Positions 24,370 through 32,432 of a DNA stretch of 64,000 bases are shown here, piece after piece. Within the stretch, counting starts at the first letter, position 1, and each line of letters starts with the position of its first letter. Origin of the DNA: Sphingomonadaceae bacterium. GTDB taxonomy: Bacteria > Pseudomonadota > Alphaproteobacteria > Sphingomonadales > Sphingomonadaceae. The translations under genes were made by a program, and so were the position numbers. The stretch covers positions 1 through 64,000 of the forward strand of contig CANJCQ010000003.1 in assembly GCA_947473355.1 (NCBI GenBank), read 5' to 3'. The notes under the pieces were generated by a model. It did no database searches. It was not told where the DNA came from and saw nothing but the letters and a program-made list of their open reading frames with translations.

Positions 24370-25571
24370 TGGCCCGCAATCCGCTCAAGGACCAGCTCGC
24401 CGTCGTCGGCATCGGCTCCACACCATATGGCCGCGACCTGCAGCGCTCGCACTTGTCGCTGGGGCTCGAGGCAGCGATTGCCGCGATCCGCGATGCGGGA
24501 ATCGACAAGAACGAGATCGACGGCATTTGCGGCTCGGGCATGACACCGCTGGCACAGGGCGGCTCAGGCTTCCTCAGCCTGCAAGGCGCTCTGGGGATCG
24601 ACGAGATCACCTGGGGCAAGAATTCCTGGCTCGGCTCGTGCTTCGTCTATGCCGCCGAGACGGTGTTTTCGGGCCTGTCCGACATGTGCCTGGTGGTGCA
24701 GACCTATGTGCGCGATCCCGGCATGTCGCGCTCGGCCCATGCCGATCCGTTCCGCCGCAATTTAACCAAGTTCGGCGATATCGGCGGCGACATCGGTGGC
24801 AGCGATTTTGCCAAGCGCTGGGTCCATTCGGGCGAGCCCTATGCTGGCTGGATGCGCCGCTACATGCATGATTATGGTGTGAACAAGGATGCCTTCGCCT
24901 ATCTGGCAGTCAACTCGCGTTCACATGGAGCGCGCAATCCTGCGGCGGTCATGCAGCAGCCGATCACCTTGGACGACTATCACGCCTCGCGCCAGATCTG
25001 GGAGCCGATGCAGATGCTCGACATGGACGTGCCGGTCGATTGCGCCGAGGCTTTCGTCATCACCACGGCCGAGCGCGCTCGCGACATGACCGACAAGCCG
25101 GTGCTGATCCATGCGATGAGCCTGGGCGGCACCCGGGTCGGTGAATTCTACGAAAATTCGCTGCCATGGACCGAGAATGCCTTCTGGGTGACTCTGAAAG
25201 GCCTGTGGGCGCGCAGCGAACTGAAGCTCGACGATATCGACCTGTTTTTCCCCTATGACGGATATACCATCGACGGGGTTGGCGTCACCGAGGCGGCTGG
25301 TTATTGCAAGCCCGGCGAATGCGGTGATTTCTTCAAGGACAATTGGGACGAGGCGCGTCAGGTGCTGCGATTGAACGGCAAATGCGAAGTGATGACGCAT
25401 GGCGGCGGGCTGGGAATGGGCCGGGCCGGGGGCGCGAACTATTTCAGCGAAGCAGTGCGCCAGATGCGAGGGCAAGAAGGCGCGCGGCAAATAGCGCGGG
25501 TGCCCGAGGCCGCGCTGATTGCCATCGGCAGCTTCTTCCACGATCCTTGCGCTGTCGTGCTGCGGACCTGA
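24369..25571 (+). CDS. Thiolase-fold protein resembling Ltp2 retro-aldolases
   Basis: The 400-residue protein has a thiolase fold (VGIGSTPYGRDL N-terminus; C-terminal MTHGGGLGMGRAGGANYF). The usual thiolase Cys nucleophile context is changed to KNSWLGSCFVY, and the catalytic histidine region reads FPYDGYTID, with tyrosine where thiolases have His. These changes are like those of lipid-transfer-protein aldolases (Ltp2), which release a ketone from a beta-hydroxyacyl-CoA side chain. The DUF35 partner gene just upstream supports aldolase over thiolase activity. The assignment is homology plus context. Confidence 0.82.
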   Translation: MARNPLKDQLAVVGIGSTPYGRDLQRSHLSLGLEAAIAAIRDAGIDKNEIDGICGSGMTPLAQGGSGFLSLQGALGIDEITWGKNSWLGSCFVYAAETVFSGLSDMCLVVQTYVRDPGMSRSAHADPFRRNLTKFGDIGGDIGGSDFAKRWVHSGEPYAGWMRRYMHDYGVNKDAFAYLAVNSRSHGARNPAAVMQQPITLDDYHASRQIWEPMQMLDMDVPVDCAEAFVITTAERARDMTDKPVLIHAMSLGGTRVGEFYENSLPWTENAFWVTLKGLWARSELKLDDIDLFFPYDGYTIDGVGVTEAAGYCKPGECGDFFKDNWDEARQVLRLNGKCEVMTHGGGLGMGRAGGANYFSEAVRQMRGQEGARQIARVPEAALIAIGSFFHDPCAVVLRT

Positions 25572-25575
25572 CGCG

Positions 25576-26289
25576 ATGGCAGGGAACCCCAAGGTGACGC
25601 GGGCCAAGCCGGAAGTGCCGGCCATGGCCGACCGCCGCGAACGCATTCTGGCGGCGGCAGCGTCGCGGTTTGCCGAGTTCGGCTTTGGCGCAACGACAGT
25701 GCGCCAGATTGCCGACGACGTCGATATTCTCTCTGGCAGTCTCTACCACCACTTTGCCACCAAGGAGGAAATCCTTGGGGAAATTGTGCGGGATGCCGCC
25801 CTACGGTTAAACCGCATTTCAATGACCATCGCTGCCGCCCCGGCCGATGCCGAGCAGCGACTCGTCGCGCTGATCGTCGCCGATCTGGGCGAGCTGACTG
25901 CACACCAGTCTATCCACGCGATCCTGTTCAACGAACGCAAGTTCTTTCGCCGCAGCGCGGACTTTGCCTATGTGGTCAAAGCCAAGAAGGAGACCTACGA
26001 CGCCTGGGCGCAGGTGCTGGGCGAGGGAGCCAGCCAGGGCCTGTTCCGCCCCGACATCGATATTTTCCTGACAATTTCGACGATTGTCCGCCTGCTGAAT
26101 TCCGGCGCCGACTGGTACACCCACGAAGACGGCTCGCCGCTTGATGCGCTGAAAAACTTCTCGCTCGACCAGCTGACCGACTTCTATCTGGCCTTCATTA
26201 TGCGCGGCGTCCGCACTGCCGATCGGGCGGGAAAACCAGTCCCGCGCGAGGTGGCGGAAAAATTGGTCGCCTTGGCGCAAAATTTGTAA
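25576..26289 (+). CDS. TetR-family regulator, KstR2-like
   Basis: The 237-residue regulator has a TetR helix-turn-helix with ATTVRQIADDVDILSGSLYH and HHFATKEE, nearly the same as the DNA-reading region of mycobacterial KstR2 as I recall it. KstR2 represses genes for late steroid ring catabolism and responds to a CoA-thioester ligand. The C-terminal domain is all-helical and diverged. The gene starts 4 bp after the aldolase stop. A matching operator lies just after its own stop codon. Confidence 0.85.
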   Translation: MAGNPKVTRAKPEVPAMADRRERILAAAASRFAEFGFGATTVRQIADDVDILSGSLYHHFATKEEILGEIVRDAALRLNRISMTIAAAPADAEQRLVALIVADLGELTAHQSIHAILFNERKFFRRSADFAYVVKAKKETYDAWAQVLGEGASQGLFRPDIDIFLTISTIVRLLNSGADWYTHEDGSPLDALKNFSLDQLTDFYLAFIMRGVRTADRAGKPVPREVAEKLVALAQNL

Positions 26290-26302
26290 CCAAGCGCTTG
26301 CT
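26289..26302. promoter_or_regulatory. Predicted KstR2-type operator
   Basis: The 14-mer ACCAAGCGCTTGCT fits AnCAAGnnCTTGnT, the published KstR2 consensus, with a perfect CAAGCGCTTG core (26291-26300). It lies directly after the TetR gene and about 225 bp upstream of the MFS transporter gene. Confidence 0.6.
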
Positions 26303-26527
26303 AACTGTCCTCGGGCGTGTATTGGTCCGTCATCGTGACAATATTCACTTTCCTCATCCCGCAAAGGGAGAGGAGGGGGCGGGCTGTATCGGAGAGGATG
26401 CGTCATTGGCCGAAAGGCCTTGAGCCCGCCCCCAACTTTCTTACGAAATCTCGTTCGACATTTCCGGATCATATCCGCATAATCGTGCCTGAGGCGCCCG
26501 GTGAGGCACCAAAGGGGGAAATGCAAA
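26290..26527. other. Intergenic region upstream of the MFS gene
   Basis: The 238-bp stretch begins with the predicted KstR2-type site and holds a degenerate CCTCATCCCGCAAAGGGAGAGGAGG repeat remnant near 26352-26378. I see no gene in it. Confidence 0.5.
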
Positions 26528-27751
26528 ATGGCTGAAGCAGTGCAAGCTCAAGCGCATGGGGCGTCTGGACTCGATTTCAGCGACAAGATGGTCGTCATCG
26601 TCGGCGGTATTCTTGCCGCGATGGCGCTCGCCGTGCTGAACCCTGTATTGCCGTCGATCGACAAGGCGCTGTCGCACAGCCCTGCCGATAGCTCGCTGGT
26701 GCGCCAGCTATTCGGCTTCACCAGTCTGGCCATGGCAGTGGGCGCGCCGCTGGGGGCGTGGGCATCCAAACAGTTCGGCATGCGGCGGCTGCTTATCGTG
26801 GCGAGTCTGCTCTATGCCGTTGCCGGAACCGCTGGCCTCTATCTTAATACCCTGCCCTTGCTGCTGGTCTCGCGGCTGGCGGTGGGGGCTTGCGCCGCAG
26901 CGATCCAGGTGATGAGCCTGACCCTGATCAACACCAAGTGCGACGGCAACGACAGGGCGAAGTGGATGGGGCTGCATGTTTCGTTTGCGACATTTATCAC
27001 TCTGCTGATTAGCCCGCTCAGCGGGTTTCTCGGCAAGATATCCTGGCACTTGCCCTTCGCCGAATATGCGGTGAGTCTGGCGCTATTCGCCGTGCTGATC
27101 GCCTCCCCGCGCGATAACGAGGGGGCGGATGCACGGGCTGAGGCTGCTGCGCCGGGGGCGCAGAAAGATTCAATCCTGTCGTGGTTCCCCTGGCATTATT
27201 TCCCGCTGTCGCTGCTGCTTGGCACGATGACCTTCATGCCGACTGCCTACGGCCCCTTCCTGCTCGCCGAAAAAGCGCACTTCGGGCCGGGCGCGATTGG
27301 CCTGGTGCTGATGGGCGGGGCCTTGATGGGCGCAACCTTGTCTTCGCAATACGGACGCGCGCGGCGCAGGCTTTCTGCCTATCAGGCCTTCGTCGTCAGT
27401 TTCACTCTGGCTGGCACCGGGGCACTGACGGCGGCGCTGACTTCGAACGTTCCGCTGCTGATTGCAGGCCTTCTCGCACACGGCATCGGGGTTGCCTGGT
27501 TCGTGCCTAACATCATGACCGCGCTGGGCGCTAAGCTGACCTCTGCCCGCCAGGCGCGCGCCGCAGGGCTGGTCAAGACGGCGCACTTCCTTTCGGCGCC
27601 GCTGTGCATCTATCTCAAGGATACGCTGCTGGGAAATTCCGGGGCCAGCACCGCGATGCTGACCGTGGCAGTGATCGCCTGTGCCATGCTGGCGCTGATG
27701 CTGTTCCGGATGGCGACTGTCGGCAAGCCGCTGGCGGTTCCGGCGGAGTAG
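26528..27751 (+). CDS. MFS transporter
   Basis: The 407-residue protein has 12 predicted membrane segments, with the loop 2-3 motif GAPLGAWASKQFGMRRLL (the MFS A motif, in modified form). It may import the operon's substrate or export an intermediate. Its likely promoter carries the KstR2-type operator, tying it to the aldolase operon. The start at 26528 has an AAGGGGGAA site; it is convergent with an SDR gene 3 bp downstream. Confidence 0.85.
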   Translation: MAEAVQAQAHGASGLDFSDKMVVIVGGILAAMALAVLNPVLPSIDKALSHSPADSSLVRQLFGFTSLAMAVGAPLGAWASKQFGMRRLLIVASLLYAVAGTAGLYLNTLPLLLVSRLAVGACAAAIQVMSLTLINTKCDGNDRAKWMGLHVSFATFITLLISPLSGFLGKISWHLPFAEYAVSLALFAVLIASPRDNEGADARAEAAAPGAQKDSILSWFPWHYFPLSLLLGTMTFMPTAYGPFLLAEKAHFGPGAIGLVLMGGALMGATLSSQYGRARRRLSAYQAFVVSFTLAGTGALTAALTSNVPLLIAGLLAHGIGVAWFVPNIMTALGAKLTSARQARAAGLVKTAHFLSAPLCIYLKDTLLGNSGASTAMLTVAVIACAMLALMLFRMATVGKPLAVPAE

Positions 27752-27754
27752 GCT

Positions 27755-28588
27755 TTATCCCCCCATAAACGCCGCGTTGATCGCGCCAGTGTAAACTCCG
27801 CCAGCAAAGCCCTGATCGGTCACGAGGTATGCGCCGCTCACCGCACCGTTCAGGGAGCTGTTGAGCAGGATCAGCGGCCAGGCCTGTTCCTCTGCCGTGG
27901 CGATGCGGCCGAGCGAGGGGAAGGGCCATGCGGCGATGAATTCGTCGGTGATGATCTCTTTTGACATGTCGACGAACGCGGTCTGGGTGGGGCAGGGGCC
28001 GATCGCGTTGAGCCGGATGCGGCGACTGTTGCCAAGCTCGACTGCGGCAAATTGCGTCCAGATCACCAGCATTTCCTTCGAGCTGGTATAGCCATCGCGC
28101 ACCCGCTTTTCGGGATCGGCCTCACACCAGGCATAGGCGAGGTCCGGATCGGAGATCGCCAGCAGTTCCATGCTCAGCGCCTGATTCTTCTGCCAGCCCA
28201 TCGCCGCATCAGACGAGATCAGCGCAATTCCAGCGCCGTCCGCCAGCGAGGGCACCAGTTGTTCGGTGAACAGCCGAGTGCCGATGTAATTCACCCGCAT
28301 GCAATAGAGCGCGCCCTTGATATGCGGCGGCAGGCCAGCGCAGGGGAACAGGAAATGGATCGGGGCAATCGCTTTGAGCGCTTCCGCCGTGGCGCGCACA
28401 GCCGCGAAGTCTGATAGATCGCACTGCTGAAAACTCTCGCAGGGAACCTTTGGCGTCTGGATATCGACGATGTGGACCTTGGCGCCAAGTTCGCCGAGAA
28501 TCCGCGCCACCTGCTCGCCCATGCCCGATGCGCCGCCAGTGACGACCACTGTCTTGCCGCGATAGCCGAGCCCGTCCAGATTGTTCAT
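27755..28588 (-). CDS. Short-chain dehydrogenase/reductase, 3-alpha-hydroxysteroid-dehydrogenase-like build
   Basis: The 277-residue SDR has the cofactor motif TGGASGMG, an Asp (HIVDIQ) at the end of beta-2 favouring NAD, and an active site YTSSK. A lengthened segment between the catalytic serine (ISSDAAMG) and YxxxK, rich in acidic residues, resembles Comamonas 3alpha-HSD. The start at 28588 has GGAGAGG upstream. It is divergent from another SDR gene. Confidence 0.88.
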   Translation of the reverse strand: MNNLDGLGYRGKTVVVTGGASGMGEQVARILGELGAKVHIVDIQTPKVPCESFQQCDLSDFAAVRATAEALKAIAPIHFLFPCAGLPPHIKGALYCMRVNYIGTRLFTEQLVPSLADGAGIALISSDAAMGWQKNQALSMELLAISDPDLAYAWCEADPEKRVRDGYTSSKEMLVIWTQFAAVELGNSRRIRLNAIGPCPTQTAFVDMSKEIITDEFIAAWPFPSLGRIATAEEQAWPLILLNSSLNGAVSGAYLVTDQGFAGGVYTGAINAAFMGG

Positions 28589-28659
28589 GTGCCTCTCCAT
28601 TGTTGCTTTGGCTGCGATCCTAGATACCGTGCGGCAACACGCAAGGGAGAAGCGGCACG

Positions 28660-29394
28660 ATGGGCAGGATATTCGTTATCACCGGCGGCGGCACTGGTTT
28701 GGGCCGGGCTTTCGCGCGGACCTTGGCGGCGGATGGAGAGACCTGCGTTCTGCTCGGGCGGCGGCTCGACAAGGTGCAAGCTGTGGCGGACGAAGTGGGC
28801 AACGGCTCGTGGGCCTGTGCCTGCGACATATCCGATCCTTCTTCCGTCGACAAAGCCTTTGCCGAGATCGCCCGACGTCACCCGAAAATCGATGGCCTGA
28901 TCAACAACGCCGCCTTCTTCACCCCCTTCCTGATCGCCGAGGCGCCGACCGACGAGGTCGAAAGCATTCTCGATACCAATCTCAAGGGGCTGATCTGGTG
29001 CTGCCGCGCGGCGATCCCGCTGCTGGATCGCGGCGGGATTATCGTCAACGTCGGCAGCGAAGGGGTGATGAATCCGACGGCGATGCTGTCGGTCTATCAG
29101 GCGAGCAAATGGGGGCTGGAGCGTTTCAGCAAAGCGCTGTTCGCGGAACTCGCGCCGCAGGGCATTCGCGTCACCATGCTGCGCGTCTGCAAAATGTATG
29201 ACGAGGATTCCACCTGGAACGTGCCGCCCGAGCGATTGAAGCAGTTCGCCGAGGAAAACGCGAAGCGCGGGTGGGTGCCCGGCCAACAGGCCATCGCCCG
29301 CTTTAAAAGCGCCGGCGCACAGATCAGGTGGCTGGTGAACCTGCCGGGCGATGTAGCCGTGCCGGAAGTGGTGCTCGACGCGCGGTTTGCCTGA
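28660..29394 (+). CDS. Short-chain dehydrogenase/reductase
   Basis: The 244-residue SDR has TGGGTGLG for cofactor binding, the arginine of LGRRLDK suggesting NADP, NNAA, and the active-site YQASK. It is the only rightward gene between 27.8 and 43.5 kb. The substrate is unknown. Confidence 0.87.
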   Translation: MGRIFVITGGGTGLGRAFARTLAADGETCVLLGRRLDKVQAVADEVGNGSWACACDISDPSSVDKAFAEIARRHPKIDGLINNAAFFTPFLIAEAPTDEVESILDTNLKGLIWCCRAAIPLLDRGGIIVNVGSEGVMNPTAMLSVYQASKWGLERFSKALFAELAPQGIRVTMLRVCKMYDEDSTWNVPPERLKQFAEENAKRGWVPGQQAIARFKSAGAQIRWLVNLPGDVAVPEVVLDARFA

Positions 29395-29400
29395 TCAGCT

Positions 29401-29518
29401 CTCGCCGAGCTTGCTCGGGGAGGATTTCAGAGCCCCAGCGGCACAATCTTCCGAACCCCGCCTTCTTTCCGCAAGAAGCCCTCCCCCCGACCCCTCCCGC
29501 AAGCGGTAGGGGAGAATT
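29401..29518. repeat. Two palindromic repeat fragments
   Basis: One is a CTCGCCGAGCTTGCTCGGGGAGG half-hairpin at 29401-29424; the other is CCCCTCCCGC AA GCGGTAGGGG near 29491-29512. They lie between convergent genes and may end transcription. Confidence 0.65.
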
Positions 29519-29916
29519 CAAAGCTTCCCTGCCTCCTCGAGCGCCTTGAAGCCCTCCGTCATCGCCGCCTTGGCGGTATTGGCTGCCGGAAAGCCGCAAT
29601 AGGGGATGGTCGAGAAGAACACCTCCTCGATCTCCGCGCGGGTCAGGCCATTCGCGACGCCCATGATGGTGTGATACTTGATCTCGTCGAACGAGCGCTG
29701 GCCGATGCACATGCCGAGCACGGCCAGACTGCGATCACGGCGCGACAATTTGTCCTCGCGGGTCCAGACTTGGCCGAAGGGAAATTCCATCGTCCACTTG
29801 ATGTGGAGCGCGGTGAAATCGTCGCCCGATTCCGCGCCCTTGCGGCAGCCGTCGGCCATGTCCTGGCCATAGACATCGGCGAACAGAGCCAGGCCTTTTT
29901 CGAAGTCTTCGTTCAT
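29518..29916 (-). CDS. Carboxymuconolactone decarboxylase-family protein
   Basis: The 132-residue all-helical protein fits the CMD family (LSRRDRSLAVLGMCIGQRS, then DEIKYHTIMGVANGLTRAEI). It lacks the CxxC of AhpD-type members, so it is likely a decarboxylase or isomerase-like protein rather than a peroxidase. It ends the long leftward catabolic series. Confidence 0.85.
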   Translation of the reverse strand: MNEDFEKGLALFADVYGQDMADGCRKGAESGDDFTALHIKWTMEFPFGQVWTREDKLSRRDRSLAVLGMCIGQRSFDEIKYHTIMGVANGLTRAEIEEVFFSTIPYCGFPAANTAKAAMTEGFKALEEAGKL

Positions 29917-29931
29917 CGAACCGTCTCCCGT

Positions 29932-30999
29932 TCAAACCTGTTTCAGCGCCCCGCCTGCCGCCGATGAGGCACGCATCGCATCGAGAATCTGCATCGAGGC
30001 GAGGCCGTCGCGGAAGGTCGGAACCGGCACCGGCGCCTTTATCTCTCGCCCCTCGATCCCGGCGTGCAGCGCCTCGCAGAACCGGGTGAACGGGCCGATC
30101 TCGAAGTGCGAGACGCGGTTGGCGGCATTGCTCTCGTCTGCCGGCGGGGGCGGGGGCAGGGCGAGATCGTCGGGCACGGCCAGCTCACGGCTGCCCGCCT
30201 TGTCGGCGACCATGACCTTGCCGCCATCCGTCCACACCGTGCCGTGCGTTCCCGCGCAGCGCCACATGGTCGCCATCGGGCCCCAGGCACCGGCCGATTG
30301 CTGCATCGAGCCTTCGACGCCGCTCTTCATGCGGAAGCGCATCGAATAGGTGTCTTCGCAGTCGGCCACGCGGTCGGAGACCAGCAACAGGTTAGCGCTC
30401 AGCGTGTCGAATTCGCCCAGCCAGGCGCGGATCTGGTCGATCATGTGGCTGCCGCCAGCGCCCAGCCAGCCGCCGCCCGATCCGGCATCGAACCACCATT
30501 TGGGCAGCGGGGTTTCGGGATCGGCGCAGAACGGGATAAACTGGTCCATCACCAGGAAGCGCGGATCGCCGATGAGCCCCTCGCTGATCGCCCGCCCGAA
30601 CAGCGCACGATCGGGCATCCAGCGGAATTCATGCGCGACCATGTGGAACACGCCTGCCTTTTCGGCGGCATCCAGCATGGCCCGCGCCTCGGCGGAATCG
30701 AAGGCGAAGGGCTTTTCGCAGACAACGTGGCAGCCATGGGCAATGGCCTTGAGAGTGAGCGCCATATGGGTGCTGGGCGGAGTGGCGACAGTGACGACCT
30801 TTGCGCCTGTCTTCTCGATAGCCTCGTCCAGATCGGTGAACCAGGCGGCAATGCCATTCTGCCCGGCGCGCTTCTCGGTCTTGCCCGGATTGCTTCCGAC
30901 CAGTCCGACAACTTCGAAGCCGCTGGCGCGGAGCGCGGGGACATGGATGCGGCAGCCGAAACCGGTGCCGACGACCACTGCGGGGATAGGTGCGCTCAT
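29932..30999 (-). CDS. Gfo/Idh/MocA-family NAD(P)-dependent oxidoreductase
   Basis: The 355-residue protein has an N-terminal Rossmann region (VVVGTGFGCRIHVPALRAS) and the family motif CEKPFAF with catalytic lysine. The C-terminal alpha/beta domain has GGSHMIDQIRAW. The family often oxidises sugars or polyols, but its members also sit in xenobiotic clusters. The start at 30999 overlaps the GFA gene stop by 4 bp. Confidence 0.86.
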   Translation of the reverse strand: MSAPIPAVVVGTGFGCRIHVPALRASGFEVVGLVGSNPGKTEKRAGQNGIAAWFTDLDEAIEKTGAKVVTVATPPSTHMALTLKAIAHGCHVVCEKPFAFDSAEARAMLDAAEKAGVFHMVAHEFRWMPDRALFGRAISEGLIGDPRFLVMDQFIPFCADPETPLPKWWFDAGSGGGWLGAGGSHMIDQIRAWLGEFDTLSANLLLVSDRVADCEDTYSMRFRMKSGVEGSMQQSAGAWGPMATMWRCAGTHGTVWTDGGKVMVADKAGSRELAVPDDLALPPPPPADESNAANRVSHFEIGPFTRFCEALHAGIEGREIKAPVPVPTFRDGLASMQILDAMRASSAAGGALKQV

Positions 31000-31415
31000 G
31001 CTGGCCGCTCCGGGCCTTTGCTGAATACCGGAATATCGGTTGGCAGCCGATGGTAGGGCTGGGCATCGCAGGTGAAGATCGCGCATTCCGGCCCGCCAAA
31101 AGCCTTGGGATCATCAAGCGAGCCGACCTTGACGATCACCACACCAGGCAGCGCCGGCGCGCGGGTGGAAAGGTGCGTGCCGCAATCGGGACAGAATTCG
31201 CGGGTCACCGCATTGGCAAGATCCTGCCGCGTGAAGCCCTTGACCGCGCCTTGCGTGACTTCATAGCCCGCCGCCGGCATGCCCATCACCAGCACCGAAG
31301 CGCCGCCAGTGATAAACTGGCATTCGCGGCAGAAGCATTCGGCCTTCATCATGGGCTCGCCCTCGGCCCGGTAACGCACTGCGCCGCAATAGCAGCGGCC
31401 TTCAAACACAGTCAT
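30996..31415 (-). CDS. GFA/CENP-V-family zinc protein
   Basis: The 139-residue protein has the zinc-binding cysteine pattern of glutathione-dependent formaldehyde-activating enzymes: GRCYCGAVRY, CFCRECQF and FCPDCGTHL. Few members have known activity. It lies in a tight four-gene run with the sulfotransferase, medium-chain dehydrogenase and Gfo/Idh genes. Confidence 0.87.
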   Translation of the reverse strand: MTVFEGRCYCGAVRYRAEGEPMMKAECFCRECQFITGGASVLVMGMPAAGYEVTQGAVKGFTRQDLANAVTREFCPDCGTHLSTRAPALPGVVIVKVGSLDDPKAFGGPECAIFTCDAQPYHRLPTDIPVFSKGPERPA

Positions 31416-31424
31416 GGACTTCCC

Positions 31425-32432
31425 TTACATGCAGACGTGAACCTTGGTCTCTTCATTCGGCCCGCGTAGAATCTCCATCATCCGGGGCAAATCGACCAGT
31501 GGAATATCGTTGGTGATGATCGCCTTGGGGTCGACATGGCCCTTGTCCATCTGCTCGGCGACATAGATGAATTCCTTCATCGAATAGCCGACAATGAACT
31601 GGATCGACAGGCACTTGAAACTGGCGACTCCCGGGATCAGCGGATCGGGGCTGGTGCAGAAGCCCAGGCTGATTACCCTTGCGAACTGCCCGGCGTGGCT
31701 GATCGCTTTCATCATCATGCCTTCCGCGCCCACGCCTTCGAGCACGACATCAGGGCTGCCGCCCAGCGCTTCGATCACTTCGCCATGTTCACTGTCGCCG
31801 AAGGGCACGAAAGCATCAGCGCCCATCTCGAGGGACATGGCCTTGCGCCGCTCAGAGCGCGACATGGCGACAATGCGCCCTGCGCCCAGCCGCCGCGCCC
31901 AGTAGATCGCATAGAGCGCCACCGCGCCGCCGCCCAGCACCAGCACGCGCTCGCCCGGCTGGATGCGGGCAAATTTGGTGCCGTAAAGACTGATCGTCAT
32001 CGGCTCGACAAGTGCCCCGTCGGCCATCGAAAGTGTCTGGGGAAGGCGGGTGAGCACGCTTTCGGAAATCTTCGCATATTCCGCGAAGCCCAGCATGCCG
32101 GAGCCGGGGCTTGCCTGACACAGCACGTTGTTGCCGTGGCTCTTGCAAGAGGAACATGTCCCGCAGGCTACCGAAGGCAGCACAGCGACACGGTCGCCGA
32201 TCTTGAGCCGGCTGACCCCGCTGCCGTTGGCGACGATCTCGCCGGCATATTCATGGCCGAACTGCGCGTTCTCACCGAAATCGAACATGCCGCCCTTGGT
32301 GAAGGAGATATCGGTGCCGCAAATGCCGCAACGCGCGATCTTGATGATCACGTCGCCCGGACCCGGTTCGGGATCGGGCAGGCTTTCGATAGTCACCGGC
32401 TTGCCATGGCCGGGATAGATGGCGGCTTTCAT
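31425..32432 (-). CDS. Zinc-dependent medium-chain dehydrogenase
   Basis: The 335-residue MDR enzyme has the catalytic zinc cysteine in RCGICGTD, a GHEYAGEI segment, a structural zinc lobe with spaced cysteines (CGTCSSCKSHGNNVLC), and nucleotide-binding GGGAVAL. It probably oxidises an alcohol intermediate with NAD(P). Its ATG overlaps the sulfotransferase stop (ATGA). Confidence 0.87.
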   Translation of the reverse strand: MKAAIYPGHGKPVTIESLPDPEPGPGDVIIKIARCGICGTDISFTKGGMFDFGENAQFGHEYAGEIVANGSGVSRLKIGDRVAVLPSVACGTCSSCKSHGNNVLCQASPGSGMLGFAEYAKISESVLTRLPQTLSMADGALVEPMTISLYGTKFARIQPGERVLVLGGGAVALYAIYWARRLGAGRIVAMSRSERRKAMSLEMGADAFVPFGDSEHGEVIEALGGSPDVVLEGVGAEGMMMKAISHAGQFARVISLGFCTSPDPLIPGVASFKCLSIQFIVGYSMKEFIYVAEQMDKGHVDPKAIITNDIPLVDLPRMMEILRGPNEETKVHVCM

